NCBI RefSeq assembly: GCF_005503625.1
Contig: NZ_SCMX01000007.1
Span: 1-64,000, forward strand
Direction: 5' to 3'
Length of the DNA: 64,000 nt
Origin: Cupriavidus sp. 2SB
Lineage (GTDB): Bacteria; Pseudomonadota; Gammaproteobacteria; Burkholderiales; Burkholderiaceae
The number at the start of each line of letters is the position of its first letter. Position 1 is the first letter of the stretch. Below, one piece after another: positions 37,550 through 46,496 of the stretch. The notes below the pieces were generated by a model, which did not search any database, was not told the DNA's origin, and saw only the letters and a program-made list of their open reading frames with translations. Both the position numbers and the translations under genes were made by a program.

Positions 37550-37909
37550 ATGAAGATTTCCAGCGAGATCAAAGACCAGGCGAAGTACCTCGAGTCCTAT
37601 GTGGTCCTGGACACCGTCACCGCGGCGGGTAAGTTCGCGGTAGGCCTCGGCATTGGCAATGTCGCACGCGAAGGGCTGTATCTGACGCCCGTTGGGCAGG
37701 CGGCTTACGAGCGATTGAAGGAGCTCGGGAAGAACTCGCCTCAGCTGGTCGATGTGGCATCCAAGTTCAAGGCAAAGGAGCTCGTTCGCCAGGCTTTCCT
37801 CAAGGCCGACGCCGGCGGCTCGATCTTCTTCGTTTGCAGGGAAGGCATCTACGACACGGTCTACGACCTTCTGAACGTCATAGGCTCCAGCACTGCAGCA
37901 GCGGCGTAA
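37550..37909 (+). CDS. Hypothetical protein
   Basis: 119 residues from ATG 37550; ATGs at 37517 and 37535 are alternatives, none with a clear site. Contains a Gly-rich stretch (AAGKFAVGLGIGNVAREGLY) and KELGKNSPQLVDVASKF. Followed 12 bp later by the next gene. Confidence 0.5.
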   Translation: MKISSEIKDQAKYLESYVVLDTVTAAGKFAVGLGIGNVAREGLYLTPVGQAAYERLKELGKNSPQLVDVASKFKAKELVRQAFLKADAGGSIFFVCREGIYDTVYDLLNVIGSSTAAAA

Positions 37910-37921
37910 CGGACAATCGGA

Positions 37922-38443
37922 ATGGCTACACAGTGTCTTGATGACGTCGCCACCGCCGGAGAGCCGACCGGGCGGTCTGAGCAGTACCTGGTCGGATGGC
38001 GTTTTGGCGACTGGTATTTGCAGCAGGGCGGTGACCCTGATGGCCGACCGGGCGAGCTTTGGTCTGCCGAAAAGGCCAGTGGCTTCCTTGACCGGTTGGC
38101 CTTGGGGGTTGAGGCGCCAAAGAGCGGTGCCGCGGGCGGGGCAGCGCCGGCCGAGCCCAGCTGGCCAGATGCCGAAGGGTCCGCCTTCGAGGTCCGAACC
38201 TCCGCACAGGGCGATACCGTCTGGGTCAACTGGGCCGATGGCAGTTGTATTGCCCGCTTTAGCAAGCGATTTGGCATCGACGTTCACGCCAGCGGCGAAG
38301 CGCAGATGGCCGGGGCTCCCCAGTGTCTCTTCTGCGCTCACGGTGTTGCCGGCCCAGAGCAATGGCACACGTTCCGCCAGAAAGTGCGCGAGCACCATGG
38401 CATCGACGTCCCAGATGACGCGATCGCCTTCGCCGGCGAATGA
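37922..38443 (+). CDS. Hypothetical protein
   Basis: 173 residues. A Trp-rich N-terminus (YLVGWRFGDWYLQQGGD), an Ala/Gly linker around 70-80 and a Cys pair (CLFCAHG). Its stop overlaps the next ATG (ATGA). Unknown function. Confidence 0.55.
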   Translation: MATQCLDDVATAGEPTGRSEQYLVGWRFGDWYLQQGGDPDGRPGELWSAEKASGFLDRLALGVEAPKSGAAGGAAPAEPSWPDAEGSAFEVRTSAQGDTVWVNWADGSCIARFSKRFGIDVHASGEAQMAGAPQCLFCAHGVAGPEQWHTFRQKVREHHGIDVPDDAIAFAGE

Positions 38444-39123
38444 CCCGAGCGCACATCATTCGATTCTCACACCGTCTTTTCGAAGCATCCCCACCAATGC
38501 CGTTCCTCGCAGCCACCACGTTCTTGCTGTATGCCCACATGATCGCAACTTTCCGCGCGCTTTCGAACCGCGACGGACCGCAACGCATAACTGCCGTGCT
38601 GCATTGGCTGGCCGCAACAGTGGGGGCTTGCGCGGTGATCTTCGGCTTCGGCCTAGAGGCAGTTTTCACCGGGGCGCAGCGACCAGGCACCAACCTGAGC
38701 GTGCCGCTGTTTTTCGCCTTAGGCGTGCTAACCGTCGTCGTGTTCGGCAAGAAGCTGCTCGCGGCTAGGCACCAGGCCGCGGAAGGGCCCGCAATTCGGG
38801 TCGGCATGATCGTCTGGGCCGTGCTTGCCGGCATCTACCTGACCGGGACGACACTCGATCACTGGGTTTTCTTCAGCGACCGAGACAAGTCCGGCATCGG
38901 AGACGCACGAGCCCTGGGCGTCGATGACGTCCAATGCGATGGCATCTCTCTCGTGCGAATCGACAGCGAGACGGCGCGGTACCGCTGCCCGACTTCGCTG
39001 GTTTGGGGCGGGGTACTGTCGGAGTGGCCGTTCGCGCCGTGGCCCAGCTACCAAGCAGGGGAGAGCGAAAAGCTGAAGCGCGGTATCGAGGCGCTCCACC
39101 GTAACGCCGTTCAGGCGCGGTAG
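38440..39123 (+). CDS. Multi-pass membrane protein
   Basis: 227 residues with about four transmembrane helices (for example FLAATTFLLYAHMIATF, VPLFFALGVLTVVVFG, VWAVLAGIYLTGTTL) and a soluble C-terminal tail. Translationally coupled to the preceding gene. No family recognised. Confidence 0.6.
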   Translation: MTRAHIIRFSHRLFEASPPMPFLAATTFLLYAHMIATFRALSNRDGPQRITAVLHWLAATVGACAVIFGFGLEAVFTGAQRPGTNLSVPLFFALGVLTVVVFGKKLLAARHQAAEGPAIRVGMIVWAVLAGIYLTGTTLDHWVFFSDRDKSGIGDARALGVDDVQCDGISLVRIDSETARYRCPTSLVWGGVLSEWPFAPWPSYQAGESEKLKRGIEALHRNAVQAR

Positions 39124-39171
39124 CCTCTGGTGCTCTGCACATGGAGCGTTTCACGCGCCTAAAATTCATTG

Positions 39172-39200
39172 TTGACGTATCGATACGTGTTATGTATCAT
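39172..39200 (+). promoter_or_regulatory. Sigma-70 promoter with TAAC-box operator site 4 in the spacer
   Basis: TTGACG (39172-39177), 17-base spacer, TATCAT (39195-39200). The operator is on the minus strand at 39176-39192 and contains the palindrome CGTATCGATACG. A bound protein would occlude RNA polymerase, implying repression. Confidence 0.75.
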
Positions 39201-39228
39201 AAGAACCGCTGAGTAACCGAAAAGGTTG

Positions 39229-39486
39229 ATGCCCACCATGACTCCCCTTGTTGCTGCCCGTGCTGCCCTCGTGATTTGTGCCTTCATCTTCCTGATCGCT
39301 TTCCAGCGCCGGAAGCGCCTTTTCACCGTGAAAACGGACAACGCCTCCTCCGTGCCCCCGGACTTCGACGCGTTTGTGACGGATCTGCTGGCCGAAAATC
39401 GCCTGACTCTCGTTCTGAGCGGCTTTTTCGCCACTCTCTGCCTCGTGTACGTCGTCTATACGCTGTTCGTGCCTGGCGCCGCCTGA
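39229..39486 (+). CDS. Small two-helix membrane protein
   Basis: 85 residues with hydrophobic segments VAARAALVICAFIFLIAF and LSGFFATLCLVYVVYTLFV at the two ends. AGG precedes the ATG at 39229; 39238 is possible. Driven by the TAAC-box promoter. Confidence 0.6.
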   Translation: MPTMTPLVAARAALVICAFIFLIAFQRRKRLFTVKTDNASSVPPDFDAFVTDLLAENRLTLVLSGFFATLCLVYVVYTLFVPGAA

Positions 39487-39511
39487 CCCCTTTCTCCTCG
39501 TATCACCGCTT

Positions 39512-39535
39512 GCCCGCGTTATGCGGGCTTTTTTT
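39512..39535 (+). terminator. Intrinsic terminator
   Basis: GCCCGC/GCGGGC, 5-base loop, TTTTTTTC. Confidence 0.85.
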
Positions 39536-39626
39536 CGCTCGAACATCGTGAGCCTTCCACTGAGGGTGTATTGCTACGCGATATGAAGCGAGATAGGTGG
39601 AAATGTGCTTGCCCAGGAGGGAAAAG

Positions 39627-40430
39627 TTGAAGTCAGTTCGCAGCCTGATCAAGGCAAAGGATGGGGCGGTGCGCTTTTGCGGCGTGGAAATGCCGCCGGA
39701 GACCGTTGATGGCCTGCGTGCGGTGCGCCGAGCGGCGTATGCCGCGTCACAGTTTACCGAGGAATCCTGTCGGTCGTTGCGGATGCTCGGTCTCATTGAG
39801 CCAGCTGCAGGCGCAAGTACGGGGGAAGGGGGCGATGCCATGCGTGATGGCGCCTCGCTGAAGCTCACCGTGTTGGGTGCCCTGGTGTTGCGCGTACTCG
39901 AAAGGCCGGAGGCTATTCGAGAGGATACAAATACGACTGTATTTCCAGCAGATCCGGCCGTCTATGCGCTGGAGGCCAGTGCGGCGATCGCGCTCAGCAG
40001 GCTGTTTGCCGACAGGCGCGAAGAAACTCTGGCCATCGAGCTCGCGTTCCAAGCTGGCTATGCCGGCTACCCAAACCTTGAACCATCTCCGTTGCTCGCC
40101 AGCGATATCGCACTGGCGAAGAACTGGAAGGCCGGCTGGGGCCAACGCGAGTATGAGTTGCGACCGCTCACGCGAGAGGATCTACAAGCCAAGATCCGCG
40201 AGATGTCGGCGCTGGCCAACCAGGGATGTGGCCAGTTCTACGAGCTCTACGAGCAGCGATTCACCAGCATGGTGGATGGATGGCTCCCAGATCTGCGAGA
40301 CGGCGAAAGGGCGGTTGCTCTTGAACTGTTGAAAGGAGAGGCGTATTCCCCTGATGCCGATGGACACTGGGCCTATGACGCCGAGGAGAACGACATCCAT
40401 TTTGTGCCCAAGGACGGGGCTCGCGGATGA
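39627..40430 (+). CDS. Hypothetical protein with TTG start
   Basis: 267 residues. The start is TTG at 39627 because a consensus AGGAGG lies 6 bases upstream; a GTG at 39597 has no site. Mostly helical (LYEQRFTSMVDGWLPDLRDG). Its stop overlaps the next ATG. No domain recognised. Confidence 0.6.
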   Translation: MKSVRSLIKAKDGAVRFCGVEMPPETVDGLRAVRRAAYAASQFTEESCRSLRMLGLIEPAAGASTGEGGDAMRDGASLKLTVLGALVLRVLERPEAIREDTNTTVFPADPAVYALEASAAIALSRLFADRREETLAIELAFQAGYAGYPNLEPSPLLASDIALAKNWKAGWGQREYELRPLTREDLQAKIREMSALANQGCGQFYELYEQRFTSMVDGWLPDLRDGERAVALELLKGEAYSPDADGHWAYDAEENDIHFVPKDGARG

Positions 40431-41131
40431 GCGGTTTTCAGCGTTTGAGAGTTCTCTGGTGCTGCAGCCGCAGGTTGGCTGGCCGGCGATCGAACGAGCC
40501 GTCTGGTGACGTCCACCTTGAGATGCTCGCCGAGCAGCGGCAGATCCTGGTTCCGTCCCGCTTACGCGTTGTTGGTCCATTCGATCTGCAGTTCCACCAA
40601 CTGCCCGACCATCAGCTCAGGCTTTCCGCCAGCTCGCAGGCGCAGCTGCAGGCCGTCAGCACAGTTGTCAGCCAGGGCACCTTGGTGATCGAGGTCGATC
40701 CCGGTGCCCACCACGCGTTCGAACATCAGGGACGCGTAGTCGTCGGTATTGCCGCGCCCCAGATCGCCGGCGTTGCCGCGGGCGGCGACGCGATCGTCAG
40801 CATCGCCGATATCGACGTGGATGCGCTCGAGATCCAAGGTACCGACTCCAGTGAAGTATCGGCAGGCGGACGCTGCCGGCACCTCACAGTCTCCGCCGGC
40901 GGGATGAGCTCGATTGACTGCGAGGCACTGGTCACTTCTCAGGCCGATTGTCACATCACAGAGAACGCTTCCTGCAGAACCTTCGCCCTCGATTCCATTC
41001 GCGCGCAGGTATCAGGCCATGCGTCCTTCGCAATTGGCGGCCGTCCACGGAGGGAAGAAATCGCGATCGCGGACGACGGCTACGTCAGCCGGTTGTGGGG
41101 TGCCGCCGGCGAGGGACTTGTCTCGCGCTAA
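40427..41131 (+). CDS. DUF2807 (GIN-domain)-like protein
   Basis: 234 residues of repetitive beta structure. Segments such as LRLSASSQAQLQAVSTVVSQ, LVIEVDPGAHHAF and SVSAGGMSSIDCEALVT-like turns resemble the head GIN domain of putative autotransporter adhesins. No signal peptide is seen, which is odd for an adhesin. Coupled to the preceding gene (ATGA). Confidence 0.55.
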   Translation: MSGFQRLRVLWCCSRRLAGRRSNEPSGDVHLEMLAEQRQILVPSRLRVVGPFDLQFHQLPDHQLRLSASSQAQLQAVSTVVSQGTLVIEVDPGAHHAFEHQGRVVVGIAAPQIAGVAAGGDAIVSIADIDVDALEIQGTDSSEVSAGGRCRHLTVSAGGMSSIDCEALVTSQADCHITENASCRTFALDSIRAQVSGHASFAIGGRPRREEIAIADDGYVSRLWGAAGEGLVSR

Positions 41132-41186
41132 CGAGTATGGATGGGGCGACGCCAAGTCGCCTCTGTTGCAAACAGGAGAAGGTGTC

Positions 41187-41474
41187 ATGAACAAAGCAGA
41201 GTTGGTGGCGAAAGTCGCCCAAGGTTGCGGTCTCACGAAGGTCGCCGCAGAGCGTGCACTTCAGACGGTCTTGTCGGCGATTGAGAACGAGGTCGCCGCG
41301 GGTGGCGAGGTGACCATTGTTGGATTTGGCGCATTCCGTGGGGTCACCCGCGCCGCCCGCGCCGCGCGAAACCCTCGCACTGGGGCCTTCGTCGAGATCC
41401 CCTCCAGGACGGTACCGACCTTCGCGCCCGGCAAGGGCTTCAAGGACAAGGTTGTTGGCTGGAAGCGCAACTAG
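41187..41474 (+). CDS. HU/IHF-family DNA-binding protein
   Basis: 95 residues. MNKAELVAKVAQGCGLTKVA and GGEVTIVGFGAF followed by ARNPRTG give the HU arm motif. AGGAGAAGG site. A nucleoid protein carried by the element, which may help it compact or transpose, or silence its own genes. Confidence 0.92.
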   Translation: MNKAELVAKVAQGCGLTKVAAERALQTVLSAIENEVAAGGEVTIVGFGAFRGVTRAARAARNPRTGAFVEIPSRTVPTFAPGKGFKDKVVGWKRN

Positions 41475-41519
41475 GCCGCGGCATTGAACCGCCGTTGTGG
41501 CCCCATCAACGGAGACATC

Positions 41520-42284
41520 GTGACTGCTAACAAATCCACCACCGCCTTGGAACTGGGTTGGCCGCGGCGCCGGCAAGAGACCGGCTACTTCAGCGAAGTC
41601 GAGGCGTTGACTGACGGAATCCGCCTGGACGCCGAATTTGCCAAGGAGCCGTGGCTTGTCCTCTGCCAGGTGTCCGATAGCTTTCTCTCGGAAGACTCCG
41701 GCATGGATGCCAGAGGCGTGCATGCGCAGGCGTTCAGACTAGGCGAGGCCTTTCCACGCGCGTACGTGGAGTTCGACTTGCTGTCGCCGTGCGCCGGCCA
41801 GACCCTCGAGGAGTGGCAGTTCCTGGATGCCTGCGATAGCGCCAGTAGTGCGTTGAGCTCTATGGCGATCGCACTGTCGCAATCGGCCGTGCAGGACGTC
41901 GGCCGTTTGCTCGGGTCCGCTCCGATCCTACATCTCTCCCGCATTGAGGTGAGGGCTGACCAGCAAGGTCAAAGGTTAGGCGAGTGGCTCGGCCAGTTCA
42001 TGCTGAGGTGGCTGTGCTCCTCTTTCGCTCCCGGACTACTGGTCGTGCAGCCATTCCCGCTCCAGTTCGAAAGCTGTTCGCCCTGTGAAGGTACGCCGGC
42101 ACATGCGGCGTTCCGAGAGGAGTTGGGCGCTGCCACCGCCAAGCTCGCCGGCTACTACTGCCGGACCCTGAACGTCAACGCTGTACGAGAGGGCGATTCC
42201 CATCTCATTGGCGCTCTTGCTGGTTGGCGGCTGCTCGTCGACGAGTTCGGGTGGTCTTTGGCACCCCAGAAGGAATCAGAATGA
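41520..42284 (+). CDS. Hypothetical protein with GNAT-like segment
   Basis: 254 residues from GTG 41520 (GGAG upstream). The segment LSRIEVRADQQGQRLGEWLG resembles the acetyl-CoA-binding strand and helix of GNAT acetyltransferases. Coupled to the membrane protein that follows (ATGA). Assignment is tentative. Confidence 0.5.
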   Translation: MTANKSTTALELGWPRRRQETGYFSEVEALTDGIRLDAEFAKEPWLVLCQVSDSFLSEDSGMDARGVHAQAFRLGEAFPRAYVEFDLLSPCAGQTLEEWQFLDACDSASSALSSMAIALSQSAVQDVGRLLGSAPILHLSRIEVRADQQGQRLGEWLGQFMLRWLCSSFAPGLLVVQPFPLQFESCSPCEGTPAHAAFREELGAATAKLAGYYCRTLNVNAVREGDSHLIGALAGWRLLVDEFGWSLAPQKESE

Positions 42285-42556
42285 ACGTACGGACCATCAT
42301 CGTGAACTGGCGGCAGAGCTTTCGCCCTTATTTGCTGCTCACAATCGCCTTCAACGTCCTTGCGATTGCATTCCTGCTCGCGTCGGTCGCGATCACGGCC
42401 AGGGACCTACTCCACAGGAGCACCTGGTACGTGCGTTTGTGGGCCGCCGCCGAGACCGTCGGCTGGGTATCCGGTGGGCTGGCTGTGCTGTCTGCGGCAT
42501 GGCTGATTTGCAAACTCGTACGTCGCAAACGACCAAGCAATGGGGGTGTCGCATGA
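42281..42556 (+). CDS. Small two-helix membrane protein
   Basis: 91 residues, transmembrane helices LLLTIAFNVLAIAFLLASV and VSGGLAVLSAAWLICKLV. Overlaps both neighbours by 4 bp, in operon with the signal peptidase. Confidence 0.65.
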   Translation: MNVRTIIVNWRQSFRPYLLLTIAFNVLAIAFLLASVAITARDLLHRSTWYVRLWAAAETVGWVSGGLAVLSAAWLICKLVRRKRPSNGGVA

Positions 42557-43509
42557 GCCTCTTCCTGTCGGGCTTGGCGCTGACCGCCGCCGGGCCGGCC
42601 ATGGTGGCTTACGGCCGCCGTCGGGGGGAAACAGACGAGGTCAACAGTAGGCTTCTGTCCCTTGGGTACTCCTGTGCGATCTTCGGCCCGTTCCTGCTGC
42701 TGGTCTACGTCGCCACGTTGCCCTCAGCACTGCTTGTGGCAGCTGCGGTGAGCGGCCTTCTATGGGGCGCGGACTGGTTGGCCAAGCGCACTCATGGGCG
42801 CCGCTGGACGTCCGGGGTGGCGCGTTACGGGAGCGACGCATTCCTCATGGTGCTGGGCGTATGTCTGGTGAGGTTCTTCGTTGTGGAGCCTTTCGTTGTC
42901 CCGTCGTCATCCATGCGGCCGACGCTATCAGTTGGCGACGTGATCATCGTGGATAAGTTCTCCTATGGCATCCGCCTGCCAGTGCTCAACCTCCCGCTGA
43001 TCCCAATTGGCCAGCCCGCTAGAGGACAGATGATCGTCTTCGAGTACCCGCCCGATCGAAGCCGCGCGTTCGTGAAACGAGTAATCGGAATCCCGGGTGA
43101 TACCGTCCGCGTCGATGATGCAGGTATCGAGATCAACGGTGAAAGGCTTCTCCAAACTCCCGCCGGCAGCTACACCTACACGAGCGACGCTGGCCACCCC
43201 GTGGCGGCCGACCAGTTCGTCGAGCGGCTCGAATCGACGAGGTACCAGTCACTCCACCGGCCCGGAACCCCTTGGGCGGATCTGGCCGCCGTCGTGGCGC
43301 TGCATCCCAAAGATGGTTGCGCCTTCGGCAGAGCGGGAATGCAGTGCATCGTGCCCCCGGGCCACTATTTCGTGCTCGGGGACAACCGAAGCGATAGCCT
43401 GGACGGCCGATACTGGGGCTTCGTGCCGGACAGCCATCTCCTAGGGAGGGTCGATGCCGTTCTCGGGAACACCAGTGGGCCCCGCTACACAGGGGTTTGG
43501 TTGCGCTGA
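42553..43509 (+). CDS. lepB: Signal peptidase I (accessory copy)
   Basis: 318 residues. A membrane part of several helices is followed by the catalytic domain. Ser120 (VPSSSMRPT) and Lys175 (AFVKRVIGIPGD) form the dyad, and box E reads GDNRSDSLDGRYWGFVP. It cleaves signal peptides on the outer face of the inner membrane. An extra copy on accessory DNA may process the exported proteins or pilins of this element. Confidence 0.92.
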   Translation: MSLFLSGLALTAAGPAMVAYGRRRGETDEVNSRLLSLGYSCAIFGPFLLLVYVATLPSALLVAAAVSGLLWGADWLAKRTHGRRWTSGVARYGSDAFLMVLGVCLVRFFVVEPFVVPSSSMRPTLSVGDVIIVDKFSYGIRLPVLNLPLIPIGQPARGQMIVFEYPPDRSRAFVKRVIGIPGDTVRVDDAGIEINGERLLQTPAGSYTYTSDAGHPVAADQFVERLESTRYQSLHRPGTPWADLAAVVALHPKDGCAFGRAGMQCIVPPGHYFVLGDNRSDSLDGRYWGFVPDSHLLGRVDAVLGNTSGPRYTGVWLR

Positions 43510-43537
43510 AAGAACATGTTTGCGGCAAAACGATACC

Positions 43538-43554
43538 TAACAGGTACAAACACG
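43538..43554 (+). promoter_or_regulatory. TAAC-box operator site 5
   Basis: TAACAGGTACAAACACG, one mismatch in the right half. It lies 5' of TAGAAT (43557-43562), a possible -10 for the gene at 43598. Confidence 0.6.
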
Positions 43555-43597
43555 ACTAGAATAGCGATCTGATACAACGGCCACACAGGAATTCCCC

Positions 43598-43834
43598 ATG
43601 GAACACGTTCGCGCAAACTGGCGCTCCTACTTGCTTGCCCTGATCCTGATCGCGGCGCTGACGATCCTGTTCTGCGTTGTCCTGGGCCCGATGCTGGGCA
43701 TTGCGCTGAGCGTGATCTCGCCTCTCAAGGTCGTTGTGGTGCTACTTGTCACCGGGGCGCTCCTGCGATATCTCCTGCACTCCGTGGACAAGGTTGATCG
43801 GACGCACGTCGAGACGTCCGCGCACGGTCGATAA
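43598..43834 (+). CDS. Small membrane protein
   Basis: 78 residues, two hydrophobic helices (YLLALILIAALTILFCVVLG and LKVVVVLLVTGALLRYLL). GGA upstream. Monocistronic with a terminator. Confidence 0.6.
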   Translation: MEHVRANWRSYLLALILIAALTILFCVVLGPMLGIALSVISPLKVVVVLLVTGALLRYLLHSVDKVDRTHVETSAHGR

Positions 43835-43863
43835 CTACCTGGAAGCCCGATCGTTGCCCATAA

Positions 43864-43890
43864 GGCCTGCCGAACCGGCAGGCCTTTTTC
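43864..43890 (+). terminator. Intrinsic terminator
   Basis: GGCCTGCC/GGCAGGCC followed by TTTTTC. Confidence 0.88.
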
Positions 43891-43967
43891 ATATAGCCGC
43901 GTGGAGGACATATCAGTCCACAAGGCCCATGGATCGGGTTTGATCACCCATGCTCAAGGAGATACTC

Positions 43968-44318
43968 ATGAATGAAGCAATCACCACGCAAGTAATGGTC
44001 TTCACGAACGGTCGGATCGCTATTCAACTCTGGGCTGATGAGGGTCCATACGCCAGGCTGAACGTGAACCTGCCCGATGAAGCCTTCGCGGACGATGAGA
44101 TCGCCATCAACTGGGATCTCGACGACAGCGTCCTGAAGTCGATTCTTGACCTCAACAAGTTCCAGGAAACCGATCGCGTCGTTCGCTCCGGACACGCAGT
44201 TTGTACAGTCTGGAAAGTGGTCTGCCCGGAGATGCTTCAGGAGGCCGCGCAACTGCGCAAGCAGATCAGGCGCCATACGAGCCGCCGGACGTCGATGAGT
44301 AAGGCTGCCATGCACTGA
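43968..44318 (+). CDS. Hypothetical protein
   Basis: 116 residues, AAGGAG before the ATG at 43968. A compact N-terminal domain (RIAIQLWADEGPYARLNVNL, INWDLDDSV) with a basic tail. Resembles small plasmid-borne proteins of unknown function. Confidence 0.55.
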   Translation: MNEAITTQVMVFTNGRIAIQLWADEGPYARLNVNLPDEAFADDEIAINWDLDDSVLKSILDLNKFQETDRVVRSGHAVCTVWKVVCPEMLQEAAQLRKQIRRHTSRRTSMSKAAMH

Positions 44319-44345
44319 CAGCTCACTGCACTTAACCCTGCACCA

Positions 44346-44380
44346 CCCCCGCTACGCGTCATCGCGAGCGGGGGTTTTCT
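44346..44380 (+). terminator. Intrinsic terminator
   Basis: CCCCCGCT/AGCGGGGG then TTTTCTTTT. Confidence 0.8.
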
Positions 44381-44390
44381 TTTGCCTCGC

Positions 44391-44435
44391 TTGACAAAAG
44401 CAAAGAAACAACGTTAGATAACACGTACACATACG
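44391..44435 (+). promoter_or_regulatory. Sigma-70 promoter with TAAC-box operator site 6
   Basis: TTGACA (44391-44396), 17 bases, TTAGAT (44414-44419). The operator TAACACGTACACATACG (44419-44435) covers the last -10 base and the start site region, consistent with repression. Confidence 0.78.
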
Positions 44436-44492
44436 GCGCATGAATCGAAAGCGCGCCGCGTTGATCATATGACCTTGGGAGAGACATGTTCT

Positions 44493-46430
44493 ATGCTGCG
44501 CGATCAGTTTGACTTTGAGGCATTCGTGAACGGCTATCGGCCGCAGCCGGTGCTTGATCTGGACTCGAAACTGATCGTAGATCTGTTCGCTGGCGGCGGT
44601 GGGATGAGCACCGCGATTGAATGGGCGCTAGGTAGGCCGCCGCATATCGCAGTGAACCACTCGGATGACGCCCTGAGCATGCACGCGGTGAACCATCCGC
44701 AGACCACTCACTACATCGCCGATGTGTATGAGGTCTGCCCGCACGAGGTTACGAAAGGTAGGCCGATCGGACTGCTGCATTTGTCTCCGGACTGCACTCA
44801 CCACAGCCAGGCAGCAGCCGGGCAGCCGCGCAGCAATCAGTTGAGAAGTCTCGCTTGGGTCGGCTACCGCTGGGCAGCGCAGGTGCGACCAGAGACGATC
44901 AGCTTGGAATGCGTTCGGCAGATCCTGAAGTGGGGTGGGCTTCGTGCAAAGCGGGACAAGGCAACAGGCCGCGTCGTCAAAATTGATGGCTCTGTTGCCG
45001 CTCCCGGCGAACATGTACCAGTGCGTCAACAGTTCCTCGTTCCTGATCCGAAAAAGGAAGGCCGGACGTGGAAAAAGTTCGTGAAAAGCATCCAGGAGCT
45101 CGGCTACACGGTTGACGTTCACATCGGAGTAGCGGCGAACTATGGCGCCAAGACGACACGAGAGCGCCTATTCATGATCGCTCGTAGGGATGGATTGCCC
45201 TACGTAGAGCCAGTGCAGACGCATTTCCAGAATCCGCTTCCAGGCCAAAAGCGGTGGAGAGCTGCTGCGGAAGCAATCGACTTCTCGCTCGAGTGCCCGT
45301 CCATCTTCGATCGCGAGTCGCAAGGGAAGAAGCCGCTTGTTGTGAAGACCATGCGCAGAATTGCAAAGGGTACTCAGCGCTTCGTCCTCGAAACGGCCAG
45401 CCCATTCATCGTCCCATTGACGCACCATGGTAGCGACCGCATGAACGATATCGAGCTACCGCTTCCCACGATCACATGCGCCAACCGCGGAGAGTTGTCC
45501 TACGTCAGACCGGTGTTCGCACCTGTTGGCGGGGAAGGTCGCAAACCGATCAGGTACCGAAGGGTGGTGGGGCGGGCTGGCGGTGCGTCGAACAACGGGC
45601 TTGCCGCTGCCCACCTGGTCAAGTTCCGATTTGATTCCACAGGGCTGGAACTTACCAAGCCGCTGCCGGCAATCACCGCCGGCGGAAACGGGAAGGGGCG
45701 AGCTGCAGGCGCTGCCCATGCCTTGGGTCTGTCCACCCTCTATCTCGCCCAAATGAATGGCGGATTCAACGACGAACGAGGCACCCCTGGCCACGATCTG
45801 CGCCGGCCCATGACGAGCATTACCAATAAGGGAGCCCAGCAGCAGTTGATCAAGCACTCCCTGCACCCATTGCATGCCGCCGAGCCGGGTTTGGTGGCGA
45901 CGCACTTGACTCACCTCCGACGGAACTGTGATGCACGTCCTGTGGACGAGCCGGTTCGGACGATCAGTGCAGGGGGGCAACACCACGGGCTTGTCGAAGC
46001 TCACCTTGCCGCTCGATGCTCGGCTGCTGCGAGGCCGAAGCTCTCCCTGGCGGATGAGAGGCGGGCGCTGCGAGTGGCACGGTTCTTGATCGAGCACGAG
46101 AGCGTTGACCTTGCGGGCAGGTCGCCGGAGGAACTGACGAGGGAAGAGCTCCTGGCATTGGTGACGGTAGTTGTGGATGGCCGGCAGTACGTCATTGTCG
46201 ATATCGGCTTGCGAATGCTGCAGCCACGTGAGCTGTATTCGGCGCAGGGCTTCCCACTCCACTACGAGATCGAGGTGGGGCACGACGGCCGTGTCTTTAC
46301 GAAGGAAAAACAAGTCCGGATGTGCGGAAACAGCGTCTCGCCTCACCACGGTGCCGCAGTTATCGCGGCCAATTGCGCCCATCTGCGCGTCTTCTCAGGC
46401 GAGGACGAGCGGCGACAGAGGGCCGCGTGA
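44493..46430 (+). CDS. DNA cytosine-5 methyltransferase
   Basis: 645 residues. Motif I is VDLFAGGGGMSTAIEWALG. Motif IV reads LSPDCTHHSQAAAG with catalytic Cys101 in PDC rather than PCQ. Motif VI is ECV in place of ENV. These variants are typical of plasmid/phage solitary C5 enzymes. GGGAGA precedes the ATG at 44493; an ATG at 44469 is possible. No restriction partner is adjacent, so it may protect the element from host restriction or act in regulation. Confidence 0.88.
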   Translation: MLRDQFDFEAFVNGYRPQPVLDLDSKLIVDLFAGGGGMSTAIEWALGRPPHIAVNHSDDALSMHAVNHPQTTHYIADVYEVCPHEVTKGRPIGLLHLSPDCTHHSQAAAGQPRSNQLRSLAWVGYRWAAQVRPETISLECVRQILKWGGLRAKRDKATGRVVKIDGSVAAPGEHVPVRQQFLVPDPKKEGRTWKKFVKSIQELGYTVDVHIGVAANYGAKTTRERLFMIARRDGLPYVEPVQTHFQNPLPGQKRWRAAAEAIDFSLECPSIFDRESQGKKPLVVKTMRRIAKGTQRFVLETASPFIVPLTHHGSDRMNDIELPLPTITCANRGELSYVRPVFAPVGGEGRKPIRYRRVVGRAGGASNNGLAAAHLVKFRFDSTGLELTKPLPAITAGGNGKGRAAGAAHALGLSTLYLAQMNGGFNDERGTPGHDLRRPMTSITNKGAQQQLIKHSLHPLHAAEPGLVATHLTHLRRNCDARPVDEPVRTISAGGQHHGLVEAHLAARCSAAARPKLSLADERRALRVARFLIEHESVDLAGRSPEELTREELLALVTVVVDGRQYVIVDIGLRMLQPRELYSAQGFPLHYEIEVGHDGRVFTKEKQVRMCGNSVSPHHGAAVIAANCAHLRVFSGEDERRQRAA

Positions 46431-46496
46431 ACGCTCCAACCAGCCACGGCCCGATAGCCACTTTCCCGTCGACAAGCACAAACAATGGAAGAAACT

